From Bacteroidales bacterium (GTDB lineage: Bacteria; Bacteroidota; Bacteroidia; Bacteroidales; UBA10428): DNA of 30,907 nucleotides. Below the pieces are notes generated by a model. That model ran no database searches, was not told the DNA's origin, and saw only the letters and a program-made list of their open reading frames with translations. The stretch spans positions 1 to 30,907 of the forward strand of contig DAOUOU010000004.1 in the NCBI GenBank assembly GCA_030626465.1. The letters are read 5' to 3'. Below are positions 17,758-25,121 of this stretch, piece by piece. Both the position numbers and the translations under genes were made by a program. Position 1 is the stretch's first letter; the number at the start of each line of letters is the position of its first letter.

Positions 17758-20700
17758 CTAAGAGGCCTTTGGCAGAGTGAAGTGAAATATACTTCCCTTT
17801 CCAATTTCACTTTCCACCCATAATTTCCCGCGATTCTTTTCAACATATTCTTTACACAGAAGCAATCCTAAACCTGTTCCCATCTCACCTCCTGTACCTT
17901 CTCTTGAGAAATGAACATCGACCCGGAACAATTTGGTTTTCTCTTCTTCAGCTATTCCTATACCGCTATCTTCAATATCAATCAGGATATTATTCTTTTT
18001 CCTGTTCAGATTGATCCAAATTTCACCCTCTTCGTTTGTGAATTTTACTGCATTCGATAAAAGGTTGCGAATAACAGTATTTATCATATTTCTGTCAGCA
18101 AACACATTAAAATTTTCTACGGTATGGTAGTATACTTTGATCTTTTTTTTCTGATGCATCTCCTTAAGCAAGTCAATGTTTTCCTCAACGATCTGGTTCA
18201 GATTAAATGTGACAGGCTCGAAATTAATGCTATTGGTTTGTGATCTGGCCCATTGAAGCAAATTCTCAAGTAAATTGAATACATTCTCAGATGAAGTATG
18301 AATTGCTTCAGAAAAATTGCGCTTTTTTTCTTCAGATAAAGTGTCATAATTTTTAACCAATAATTCAGAGAATCCCAAAATAGTGTTAAATGGATTTTTT
18401 AAATCATGTGCAATTATGGAGAAAAATTTATCCTTTGTTGAATTCAGTTCCTTCAAGTGTTTATTCACTTTTTCCAGCTCCTCTTTCTGTGTCATCAATT
18501 CCTCTGTCTGTTCTTCAATCTTTTGTTGCCGCTCTTCCATTAAGGCATTGATCTCACTAAGTTCTTCTGCTTGTTTCGACAGAACCTTACTCTTTTCCTT
18601 TATCTCCCTGGTTCTGTTTTCTACCACTCTCTCTAATTGAATTTGACCTTTCTTTAAGGTATTAATTCTGAAAAAATAGTAGCCAACAACAGAAGATATA
18701 ATCAAAACAATAATCAGAATTTTAAACAGAAGTGTATTCCACCACGGAGGAAGGATAATCACTTTTATTGAGGTTGCATTTTCGTTCCACAAACCGTCAT
18801 TATTGGAAGCTTTGACCTTAAATACATAATCCCCTGGTTTTAAATTCGTGTAAGTAGCTTCTCTTCTCGTGCCTACATCATTCCATTCTTTTTCAGATCC
18901 CTCAAGAATGTATTTGTACTGATTCTTTTCGGGATTAAGATAATTCAAAGCAGCATATTTAAATGTAATAACCGATTGGTCATGAGTCAGAACAATTTTA
19001 TCAGAATTGGTAATCGACTTAGTCAATGGTGAACCAGGAATGTTAACATTAGCCCCATGGTAGAAAATTAAAAAGTCTGTAAGATATACATCAGGCTTAA
19101 ACAGGTTATCCTGTATACTATCAGGATAAAAAGCATTATATCCGTTTAGTCCCCCAAAGTACATTTCACCTGTTCCGGATTTAAAACAAGATCCATGGAT
19201 GAACTGATTCCCCTGCAAACCATCATTCACGTCATAGTTCCTAAAGCTTGTATCTGATGGATTAAATTTTGAAATCCCTCTATTTGTGCTCAACCACAGG
19301 TTATCACTGTTGTCAATTAAGATTCCGTTTATAACTTCGTTTGATAGTCCTTCTGTTGTTAAAATTGTTGAAAACAGTTGAGTTTCTCTGTCAAAGATGT
19401 TTAGACCATTTGCTGTTCCTACCCACATATTGCCTGCTTTATCTTCGGCAAATGTATAGACCCAACTGTTGCTTAAACTCCCCGGATCATTGTTCTTCGC
19501 ATAATTTTGGAAAGTATTGTCTTTTGGATTAAAAATGCTCAATCCGCCATATGTACCAATCCATAAACGACCATCAATACCTTCATAAATTTTTAAACAC
19601 CAGTCATTTACTATGGCATTATTGTTACCTTGCCTATAATGTATAAACCTGTTTGTTTCAGGATCATATTTATTCAATCCCCCTCCATTTGTTGCTATCC
19701 AGACAGTATTATCTTCGCAGATAAGAATATCTCTGACATCATCGTTATTCAGACTGTTCGAATTATGAGGATCATGTTTGTATCTTTTAATTGTGCCGGT
19801 TTTTCTATTAATAACATTGAATCCCAGTAAATAGCCACCAATCCAGATATTCCTGTCATTGTCTTCTGATATAGTCAAAATTGAATTTCCACTGATTGAA
19901 TTCGGATTGTCCGGATTATAAACATAATGTTTGAATATTTTTGTCTTTGTGTTAAAATAATCAAGACCTCCTCCGTCGGTACCAATCCATAGGTTTCCTT
20001 CACTATCTTCATGGAAAGCACTTACTGCATTATAAGCCAAAGAATTTGAATTGCCTTTCTCGTTTTTAATATGTCTGAATTTCAATTTGCTATCAATCGG
20101 AGCAAAGTTCACTCCTCCCTGATACGTACCCAGCCATAATATTCCCTGGTTATCCTTCCAGATAGAATGAACAGAATTATTATTGATACTGTAATTGTCA
20201 AACTCGTCAGAAACAAAAGACGTGAAAGAATCTGTTGATTTATGATAAAGATATAGGCCGCCACCATCAGTCCCTATCCAGATTCTCTCATCATTTTCAA
20301 CATAAATATTCCGGATATTGACCGATCTCAAACCTCTTGAATTCCTGAGCGTATTTATCTCGGAGAGATCTGATTTTATAATGAAAATTCCATTATCGGA
20401 ACCTATCCATATATCACCATTTACATCCTCAGCAATGGAATATATTCTGTCACTGATATGAATTGCTCCTTTCACGTTGGTGCTTGCTATCACCTGCTTT
20501 TTATTCATATCAAAGCAATACAATCCGTAGCCCAGTGATCCGATCCAAATTCGTTTGTTTCTGTCAATCAGAAGTGCCCTGATACCTTCCTGTTGCAAAC
20601 TTCCATAATTTGGTATATCTTTTAAAAACCTTACAAAACCCTTTTTTAATGTATCATAAATAAAAATTCCGTTTGTGTTTGCAATCAATATGTTGCCATC

Positions 20701-21120
20701 ATGATCTTCAATAATTGCTCTTGTATAACTCTCGTATTGTGATGGATTGTATTCATCAACAAATGGTATATGTCTGAAAGACATCTGTTCCCTAATATAA
20801 ACATCAACACCACTGGCAGCTGCTATCCATAGTTGATCCTTTGAATCTTCCAATATTCCGAATACAGAATTACTGGACAGGCTATTTGTATCTTTTGAAT
20901 TATACTTAAAGATGGAAAATTCATAACCGTCGTACAAATTCAACCCGTCATCCGTGCCAAACCACATGAAACCTTTGCTGTCCTGATATATACAATGTAC
21001 TGTGTTGCTTGATAATCCTTTTTCAGTTGTCAGATGTGAAAACATAAGATCCAGGTCTTCTGCATAAGAAAAATTGAAAATGGAAATAGAAAAGATCAGA
21101 AAGATTATATGAGATTTCAT
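17758..21120 (-). CDS. Reg_prop/Y_Y_Y sensor histidine kinase without receiver or HTH
   Basis: This protein of 1120 residues has the sensor half of a hybrid two-component system. A signal peptide (cut near SYA-ED) leads into about 14 propeller blades with WIGT-type motifs (MWFGTDDGLN, IWIGSDNGI, LWIGTDGGGL and others), enough for two seven-bladed propellers. A Y_Y_Y domain follows (YKYILEGSEKEWNDVG), then a membrane helix at about 799-819, and a long Gln/Glu-rich coiled coil. HisKA carries His905 in IIAHDLKNPFNTILGFS, and the ATPase domain has NAVKFTNEEGE, DSGIGIAEE and GTGLGLLL. It ends at FHFTLPKAS, without the receiver and AraC-type domains of classical hybrid regulators, so it must signal to a separate protein. 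It is convergent with the OmpR regulator. These periplasmic propellers usually sense glycan fragments. Confidence 0.93.
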   Translation of the reverse strand: MKSHIIFLIFSISIFNFSYAEDLDLMFSHLTTEKGLSSNTVHCIYQDSKGFMWFGTDDGLNLYDGYEFSIFKYNSKDTNSLSSNSVFGILEDSKDQLWIAAASGVDVYIREQMSFRHIPFVDEYNPSQYESYTRAIIEDHDGNILIANTNGIFIYDTLKKGFVRFLKDIPNYGSLQQEGIRALLIDRNKRIWIGSLGYGLYCFDMNKKQVIASTNVKGAIHISDRIYSIAEDVNGDIWIGSDNGIFIIKSDLSEINTLRNSRGLRSVNIRNIYVENDERIWIGTDGGGLYLYHKSTDSFTSFVSDEFDNYSINNNSVHSIWKDNQGILWLGTYQGGVNFAPIDSKLKFRHIKNEKGNSNSLAYNAVSAFHEDSEGNLWIGTDGGGLDYFNTKTKIFKHYVYNPDNPNSISGNSILTISEDNDRNIWIGGYLLGFNVINRKTGTIKRYKHDPHNSNSLNNDDVRDILICEDNTVWIATNGGGLNKYDPETNRFIHYRQGNNNAIVNDWCLKIYEGIDGRLWIGTYGGLSIFNPKDNTFQNYAKNNDPGSLSNSWVYTFAEDKAGNMWVGTANGLNIFDRETQLFSTILTTEGLSNEVINGILIDNSDNLWLSTNRGISKFNPSDTSFRNYDVNDGLQGNQFIHGSCFKSGTGEMYFGGLNGYNAFYPDSIQDNLFKPDVYLTDFLIFYHGANVNIPGSPLTKSITNSDKIVLTHDQSVITFKYAALNYLNPEKNQYKYILEGSEKEWNDVGTRREATYTNLKPGDYVFKVKASNNDGLWNENATSIKVIILPPWWNTLLFKILIIVLIISSVVGYYFFRINTLKKGQIQLERVVENRTREIKEKSKVLSKQAEELSEINALMEERQQKIEEQTEELMTQKEELEKVNKHLKELNSTKDKFFSIIAHDLKNPFNTILGFSELLVKNYDTLSEEKKRNFSEAIHTSSENVFNLLENLLQWARSQTNSINFEPVTFNLNQIVEENIDLLKEMHQKKKIKVYYHTVENFNVFADRNMINTVIRNLLSNAVKFTNEEGEIWINLNRKKNNILIDIEDSGIGIAEEEKTKLFRVDVHFSREGTGGEMGTGLGLLLCKEYVEKNRGKLWVESEIGKGSIFHFTLPKAS

Positions 21121-21187
21121 GCTTATCTATTGAAGACTCTGTTATAGTCAAGTTATTAATAAGAAGTACTATTAAATTAATTATTTA

Positions 21188-21225
21188 TTATCATATTCTA
21201 TCTGTTTTTTATAGAATAATGATAA
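21188..21225. other. AT-rich hairpin in divergent intergenic region
   Basis: TTATCA plus TATTCTAT (21188-21201) pairs with ATAGAATA plus TGATAA (21211-21225), with one bulged A at 21219 and a 9-base loop ending in six Ts. It is 68-105 bases before the propeller kinase start on the minus strand. Its role is unknown; it may be a cruciform/protein site or part of the kinase leader. Confidence 0.45.
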
Positions 21226-21355
21226 ATATCAACATCTGCAGTAGATGAAAACTATTCTGTTTTATAAGTAACCTACTGATAATTAGTCGACTAACATCGT
21301 TGCGTATGTGCCATTTAGATAAATAGTTACCCGGAAGAGCAAATCTTTACATTTT

Positions 21356-21393
21356 CATGACAATTCATGACATTCTTTTACCTGACCATGACA
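21356..21393 (+). promoter_or_regulatory. Three phased CATGACA direct repeats, candidate regulator site
   Basis: CATGACA occurs at 21356-21362, 21366-21372 and 21387-21393. Start-to-start distances are 10 and 21 bases, that is one and two helical turns, so all three face the same side of the DNA. They lie 21-58 bases upstream of the -7 element of the orphan/jelly-roll operon, the position of an activator site. The OmpR-type regulator at 17061-17750 is a natural candidate to bind, by inference only. Confidence 0.5.
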
Positions 21394-21413
21394 TGGCTAT
21401 GCGATACGCTCCG

Positions 21414-21421
21414 TACTTTTG
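21414..21421 (+). promoter_or_regulatory. -7 promoter element of the jelly-roll operon
   Basis: TACTTTTG matches TAnnTTTG exactly and predicts transcription from about 21428. That is upstream of both possible starts of the first gene (21445 and 21478). No -33 TTTG box is present at the usual place, which suits an activator-dependent promoter. Confidence 0.55.
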
Positions 21422-21477
21422 TCTGAGTCAATTATGCAATTAGTATGATTCACAACAAAAAGTTAAATCAAATCATC

Positions 21478-21864
21478 ATGAAAACCCGGACCTTATTTGT
21501 AATTATTCTCTTCGTCAGTGTAACAAGTAACTCAATCCTGGCAAATCATTCATCAACTGTAATTCATGTTGAAAAGATATTAAATCATAAAGGATTGATA
21601 TCAGCACAATCATTCAAATTAATACCTGAGAACCAAGACCCGCAAATAATCAACTATGATCTTACTGCGAAAATTGATACAACGCATGATATTTTACATT
21701 TTTTCAGATATGGTCTTTCGCTTAATAGCATTTGTATCTTCAATTCGAACAGATTTTTGAACTATGAATTGACAACAGAAAAATTACCGGAATTTTTGTC
21801 TGATACTTATGCTATAGCTAATAATAGAAAAAAACTAACAGGTATTCATACTAATTTTCAATAA
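21478..21864 (+). CDS. Small exported protein of unknown function
   Basis: No family is recognised. From the ATG at 21478 the protein has 128 residues and opens with a clean signal peptide (MKTRTLFVIILFVSVTSNS, cut near ILA-NHSS). An upstream ATG at 21445 would add 11 residues and is also possible. The mature part is rich in Asn, Ile and Leu, has one cysteine, no repeats and no membrane segment. It is the first gene after the phased repeats and -7 element, and is followed after 26 bases by the first double-jelly-roll gene, so the three probably form one operon and may work together outside the cytoplasm. It could alternatively be a fragment of a larger ancestral gene. Confidence 0.65.
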   Translation: MKTRTLFVIILFVSVTSNSILANHSSTVIHVEKILNHKGLISAQSFKLIPENQDPQIINYDLTAKIDTTHDILHFFRYGLSLNSICIFNSNRFLNYELTTEKLPEFLSDTYAIANNRKKLTGIHTNFQ

Positions 21865-21890
21865 GAATTTATACAATTATAAATAGAAAC

Positions 21891-22973
21891 ATGCAGAAAT
21901 CTGGATTAAATAAGAGCATATACTTACTATCAATACTGGTTGGATCTTACTTTTTATCGGTAAATGATGGTTTTGCAGAAGATTTAAGAAAAGTTGTACA
22001 ACTTTCAGGCTACTGGAAATTTTCAATTGGTGACTTCAGGGAGTGGTCAGATCCGGATTTTGATGATTCTGACTGGGATGAAATAAAGGTGCCTGATAAA
22101 TGGGAAAACCAAGGATATAATGAATACAATGGTTATGCCTGGTATAGAAAAGAGTTTAAAATATATCCCATTGATAAGGGAGTTCCTGTCTATTTTGTTT
22201 CAGGTAGAATTGACGATGCAGATGAAGTCTATATAAACGGACATTTCCTTGCAAAAAGTGGTAGGTTTCCTCCACAATACCAAACAGCCCATAATCAGAA
22301 TAGAAAATATTATATACCCCGGGAATATCTCAATTTTAACAAAAAAAACACTATCGCAGTAAGAGTATATGACGAATACCTGGAAGGTGGCATTATAAAT
22401 AATCCTGTGGGCATATATGTTGATGAAGATTATCAATACCTGAATTTAGCACTTTCAGGAAAATGGAAGTTCCATCTCGGTGATAATAAACAATGGAAAT
22501 TCGTGAATTACAACGATGAGTTCTGGAATGAAATAAATGTTCCTTCCGAATGGGAACATGAGGGGTATCAGGAATATGACGGTTATGCATGGTACCGAAA
22601 AGAATTTCGCCTGCCATCAAGCTTAAAAAACGAAGACTTATACCTCTCACTCGGAAAGATTGATGATTACGATTATGTTTATCTCAATGGTGAGCTGATA
22701 GGAAGTGTATTCAACCTGGAAAAAGATGGAGAATACAAAAGACGCGGCTATGAGTATAACGCACGACGGGTTTATAAAATACCTGATGACATCATCAATA
22801 AAAATGGAACAAATACACTTGCAATCAGAGTATATGACAGGATTTGGAGGGGAGGCATATACGAAGGTCCCATTGGCATCATGACTGAACCAAATTATAA
22901 GAAATACAGGCGAAAACATTATGAAAATAAATCATTCTGGGATTATGTAATTGACAGACTATTTATGGATTAG
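21891..22973 (+). CDS. Exported protein with two GH2-type jelly-roll (galactose-binding-like) domains, copy A
   Basis: This 360-residue protein starts with a signal peptide (cut near GFA-ED) and then contains two copies of one domain, at about residues 36-180 and 186-330. Each copy reads W.F..GD...W, then DW.EI.VP..WE..GY.EY.GYAWYRKEF, a YING or YLNG strand, IAVRVYD and GGI, which matches the sugar-binding jelly roll found at the front of GH2 and GH35 enzymes. No TIM barrel or catalytic glutamate pair follows, so it is not an enzyme of those families. A short basic/aromatic tail ends the protein. The likely role is carbohydrate binding in the periplasm or at the cell surface; the ligand is unknown. 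A paralogue follows 24 bases downstream. Confidence 0.85.
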   Translation: MQKSGLNKSIYLLSILVGSYFLSVNDGFAEDLRKVVQLSGYWKFSIGDFREWSDPDFDDSDWDEIKVPDKWENQGYNEYNGYAWYRKEFKIYPIDKGVPVYFVSGRIDDADEVYINGHFLAKSGRFPPQYQTAHNQNRKYYIPREYLNFNKKNTIAVRVYDEYLEGGIINNPVGIYVDEDYQYLNLALSGKWKFHLGDNKQWKFVNYNDEFWNEINVPSEWEHEGYQEYDGYAWYRKEFRLPSSLKNEDLYLSLGKIDDYDYVYLNGELIGSVFNLEKDGEYKRRGYEYNARRVYKIPDDIINKNGTNTLAIRVYDRIWRGGIYEGPIGIMTEPNYKKYRRKHYENKSFWDYVIDRLFMD

Positions 22974-22997
22974 ATTAATATGAGAGAGGATTTTGTT

Positions 22998-24038
22998 ATG
23001 AGAACATCGAAATACACTAAGAGAATATCTATACTAATGATCATATTCTTATCAGGTTTGACCTTGTTTGCTGCCCAAAATGATCTGGTAAGAATTAAGA
23101 ATCTTGAGGGTCAGTGGAAATACTCCATTGGAGAACGAGATGAATGGATTTCATCTAAATATGATGATAACGGATGGGAGACAATTCATGTCCCTTCATC
23201 ATGGGAAGATCAGGGATTTCACGGATACAACGGATACGGATTTTACAGAAAAAGATTTACAATCGGGAAAGAACACAAAGGAAAAACTCTTTATTTGAGC
23301 ATGGGGTATATTGATGATGTTGATGAAACCTATATTAACGGACATAAAATAGGATCAACAGGGTCTTTCCCTCCGGCATATGTAACTGCTTATAACGCAA
23401 ACAGAACCTATTATATACCTGAAGAGTTACTGAATTTTGACGGCCAAAACACAATAGCAGTCAAAGTATATGATTCATACCAGATTGGTGGTATTGTAAG
23501 CGGAAAGATTGGTATTTATGCAAGTAAATTTGATGTGCCGCTAGATATCAATCTTCAGGGAGTATGGAAATTTCGCACAGGTGACGATCTGGAAAGAAAA
23601 AATACCGGATATAATGATTCGAAATGGAAAGAAATATTTGTTCCGGCAAAATGGGAGGATCAGGGTTATAGAGAGTTTGACGGTTATGCATGGTATCGAA
23701 AAGCGTTTTACTATAAAGGAAATTTTACTGAAGAGAAAATAGTACTTATTCTTGGCAAAGTAGACGATCTTGATCAGGTTTATATTAATGGAGTTTTGGT
23801 AGGAGGTACTGGCAGCCTAACCAGTCAAACGGATAAAAGAGTAAATACCGGTGAAGAATACAAAGCTTTTAGAGGTTATTATATCCCCACCGATGTATTA
23901 AAGAAAAATCAAAAAAACCTTATTGCCGTGCGGGTGTATGACGGACAAGGCGCTGGTGGTATTTATGAAGGACCAGTTGGCATAGTATCTCAAAAAAAAT
24001 ATATACAATTCTGGCGGAATAAAAGAAATATGTTCTGA
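22998..24038 (+). CDS. Exported protein with two GH2-type jelly-roll domains, copy B
   Basis: The ATG at 22998 is chosen because a Shine-Dalgarno-like AGAGAGGA (22983-22990) lies 7 bases before it; an ATG at 22980 adds six residues. The 346-residue product has a signal peptide (ISILMIIFLSGLTLFA) and two jelly-roll domains at about residues 35-180 and 186-330, with the same motifs as copy A (VPSSWEDQGF, GYAWYRKAF, YINGHKIG, GGIYEGPVGI). Its first domain resembles copy A's first domain (both have FPP.Y.TA.N.NR.YYIP), and its second resembles copy A's second (both end GGIYEGP.GI). The internal duplication therefore came before the gene duplication. No catalytic domain is present. It ends the operon; a long inverted repeat follows. 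Confidence 0.85.
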   Translation: MRTSKYTKRISILMIIFLSGLTLFAAQNDLVRIKNLEGQWKYSIGERDEWISSKYDDNGWETIHVPSSWEDQGFHGYNGYGFYRKRFTIGKEHKGKTLYLSMGYIDDVDETYINGHKIGSTGSFPPAYVTAYNANRTYYIPEELLNFDGQNTIAVKVYDSYQIGGIVSGKIGIYASKFDVPLDINLQGVWKFRTGDDLERKNTGYNDSKWKEIFVPAKWEDQGYREFDGYAWYRKAFYYKGNFTEEKIVLILGKVDDLDQVYINGVLVGGTGSLTSQTDKRVNTGEEYKAFRGYYIPTDVLKKNQKNLIAVRVYDGQGAGGIYEGPVGIVSQKKYIQFWRNKRNMF

Positions 24039-24090
24039 TAAAGACTTATTTCAGGAATCTCGATTGTTTGACATAAGTTAGGGTTACCTT

Positions 24091-24162
24091 AATGAACCAG
24101 TGATCCAATTAGGCCAGGTGAAAAGTGAGAAGTACATGAGAGAATTGGATCATTGGTTTATT
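24091..24162 (+). terminator. 20-base inverted repeat between convergent genes
   Basis: The left arm 24091-24110 and right arm 24143-24162 are complementary over 20 bases with two exceptions, both of which become G-U pairs in the + strand RNA. The minus-strand RNA would have C/A mismatches at the same places. The loop is 32 bases, long for a terminator. It lies between the copy B stop and the DUF3109 stop (24171), so a terminator for the + strand operon is the simplest reading. Confidence 0.6.
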
Positions 24163-24170
24163 CATTCCAA

Positions 24171-24770
24171 CTAATCCTGCACTGAATGATCTTCCGCTTC
24201 GGAAGAACTCATCATTTTAGTAACAACCATCTTAAGGTGTTTATACCAATCCATACCAAAGCGTCTTACCAGTGCTTCCCCTAAAAATTTATATACCGAA
24301 ATATGATCCTCTCTGCCTTTTTTCCTTGCAGGCTCGCAAATATCCCACTGATCATAATTAACGGCAATAAACTTCTCGTATTTTTTTATTCTTATGGGAT
24401 ACAGGTGGCAAGATATTGGTTTGCGAAATTTTGTAGCACCGTCAAAAAACGCTTTTTCAATTCCACATCGTGCAATATTATCTTCAAAAACCACATAGGC
24501 ACATTCCTTTCCATTAATCAGAGGTGTTACAGTTTCATTTTCATTGTCAACTACATGAGTGCCTTGTCGATTGATAGTCTCAACTCCTTCTTCAGACAGA
24601 TAAGGTTTAATTTTCTCTATTACCCGGGGTAATATTTCAACTTCTTCTTCCTGAAGGGGAGCACCAGCATCTCCTTTAACACAACAAGCACCCTTACATC
24701 TGGTCAAATCACAATAGAAATTCTTTTCTATTACATCCTGACTGATCAAGGTATCTTTAATCTGAATCAT
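24171..24770 (-). CDS. DUF3109 family cysteine-rich protein
   Basis: This 199-residue, probably cytoplasmic protein matches the DUF3109 pattern common in Bacteroidota. Eight cysteines stand out: C20, C25, C29 and C30 in FYCDLTRCKGACCVKGDAG, then ECAYV, ARCGIEKAF, ISCHLYPIRI and WDICEPA. The spacing is like that of the YkgJ-type metal-binding family, so a zinc or iron-sulfur site is likely. The biochemical role is not known. The start at 24770 is supported by a -7 element at 24811-24818 on the same strand. It stands alone between two convergent/divergent neighbours. Confidence 0.88.
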   Translation of the reverse strand: MIQIKDTLISQDVIEKNFYCDLTRCKGACCVKGDAGAPLQEEEVEILPRVIEKIKPYLSEEGVETINRQGTHVVDNENETVTPLINGKECAYVVFEDNIARCGIEKAFFDGATKFRKPISCHLYPIRIKKYEKFIAVNYDQWDICEPARKKGREDHISVYKFLGEALVRRFGMDWYKHLKMVVTKMMSSSEAEDHSVQD

Positions 24771-24810
24771 AACATTCCTTATTCCTATGGCCGATATGCA
24801 TCAGCCAATG

Positions 24811-24818
24811 CAAATGTA
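24811..24818 (-). promoter_or_regulatory. -7 promoter element of the DUF3109 gene
   Basis: The minus strand reads TACATTTG, an exact TAnnTTTG match, 41-48 bases before the ATG at 24770. This gives a leader of roughly 35 bases. No clear -33 box. Confidence 0.5.
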
Positions 24819-25055
24819 TTTCATTTATCTCTAACATGGCATCACCTTAAATTCATTCGATAACTGAAAATTTAACTGACCCATAAGAGTGCTGAGCTGT
24901 TTCAATTCTATGTACATTGATTGAAATATTCTCACAATTCGTTGATTCTATTTTTAATTCATTCTTTTTAGAAATATTTTTAGGTGTACCTCGTAAATAA
25001 GTATTTATAATTTTACACAAATTGAGATTGCGTATTTTTTTAAAATCATCTGATA

Positions 25056-25063
25056 TACTTTTG
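25056..25063 (+). promoter_or_regulatory. -7 promoter element of the TonB-dependent receptor
   Basis: TACTTTTG matches TAnnTTTG. Transcription would start near 25070, after the in-frame ATG at 25065, which supports using the ATG at 25122 as the start of translation. Confidence 0.5.
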
Positions 25064-25121
25064 CATGAATCAAGGAATACTATATAAAAACTTTTTTTTG
25101 ACACGATTGTTTGGTATTGGA

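Larger units (their letters stand above)
21121..21477. other. Divergent intergenic region upstream of propeller kinase and orphan gene
   Basis: No gene is seen. The region holds an AT-rich hairpin (21188-21225), three CATGACA repeats at helical spacing (21356-21393) and a -7 element on the + strand (21414-21421). No good -7 element for the minus-strand kinase was found. Confidence 0.7.
24771..25121. other. Divergent intergenic region, DUF3109 gene and TonB-dependent receptor
   Basis: The region is AT-rich and holds two back-to-back -7 elements (24811-24818 minus, 25056-25063 plus). A GTG-initiated minus-strand frame of 83 codons here has no recognisable features and is not called a gene. Nothing else was seen. 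Confidence 0.6.

Noticed and set aside
21891..24038. Truncated beta-galactosidase or beta-mannosidase pseudogenes
   Set aside because: Both frames are intact, have signal peptides, repeat the same domain twice and end with their own tails; this is not the pattern of a decayed GH2 gene.
24853..25104. An 83-codon minus-strand frame upstream of the DUF3109 gene
   Set aside because: It starts with GTG, lacks a ribosome-binding site, runs through both predicted promoters and shows no known features.
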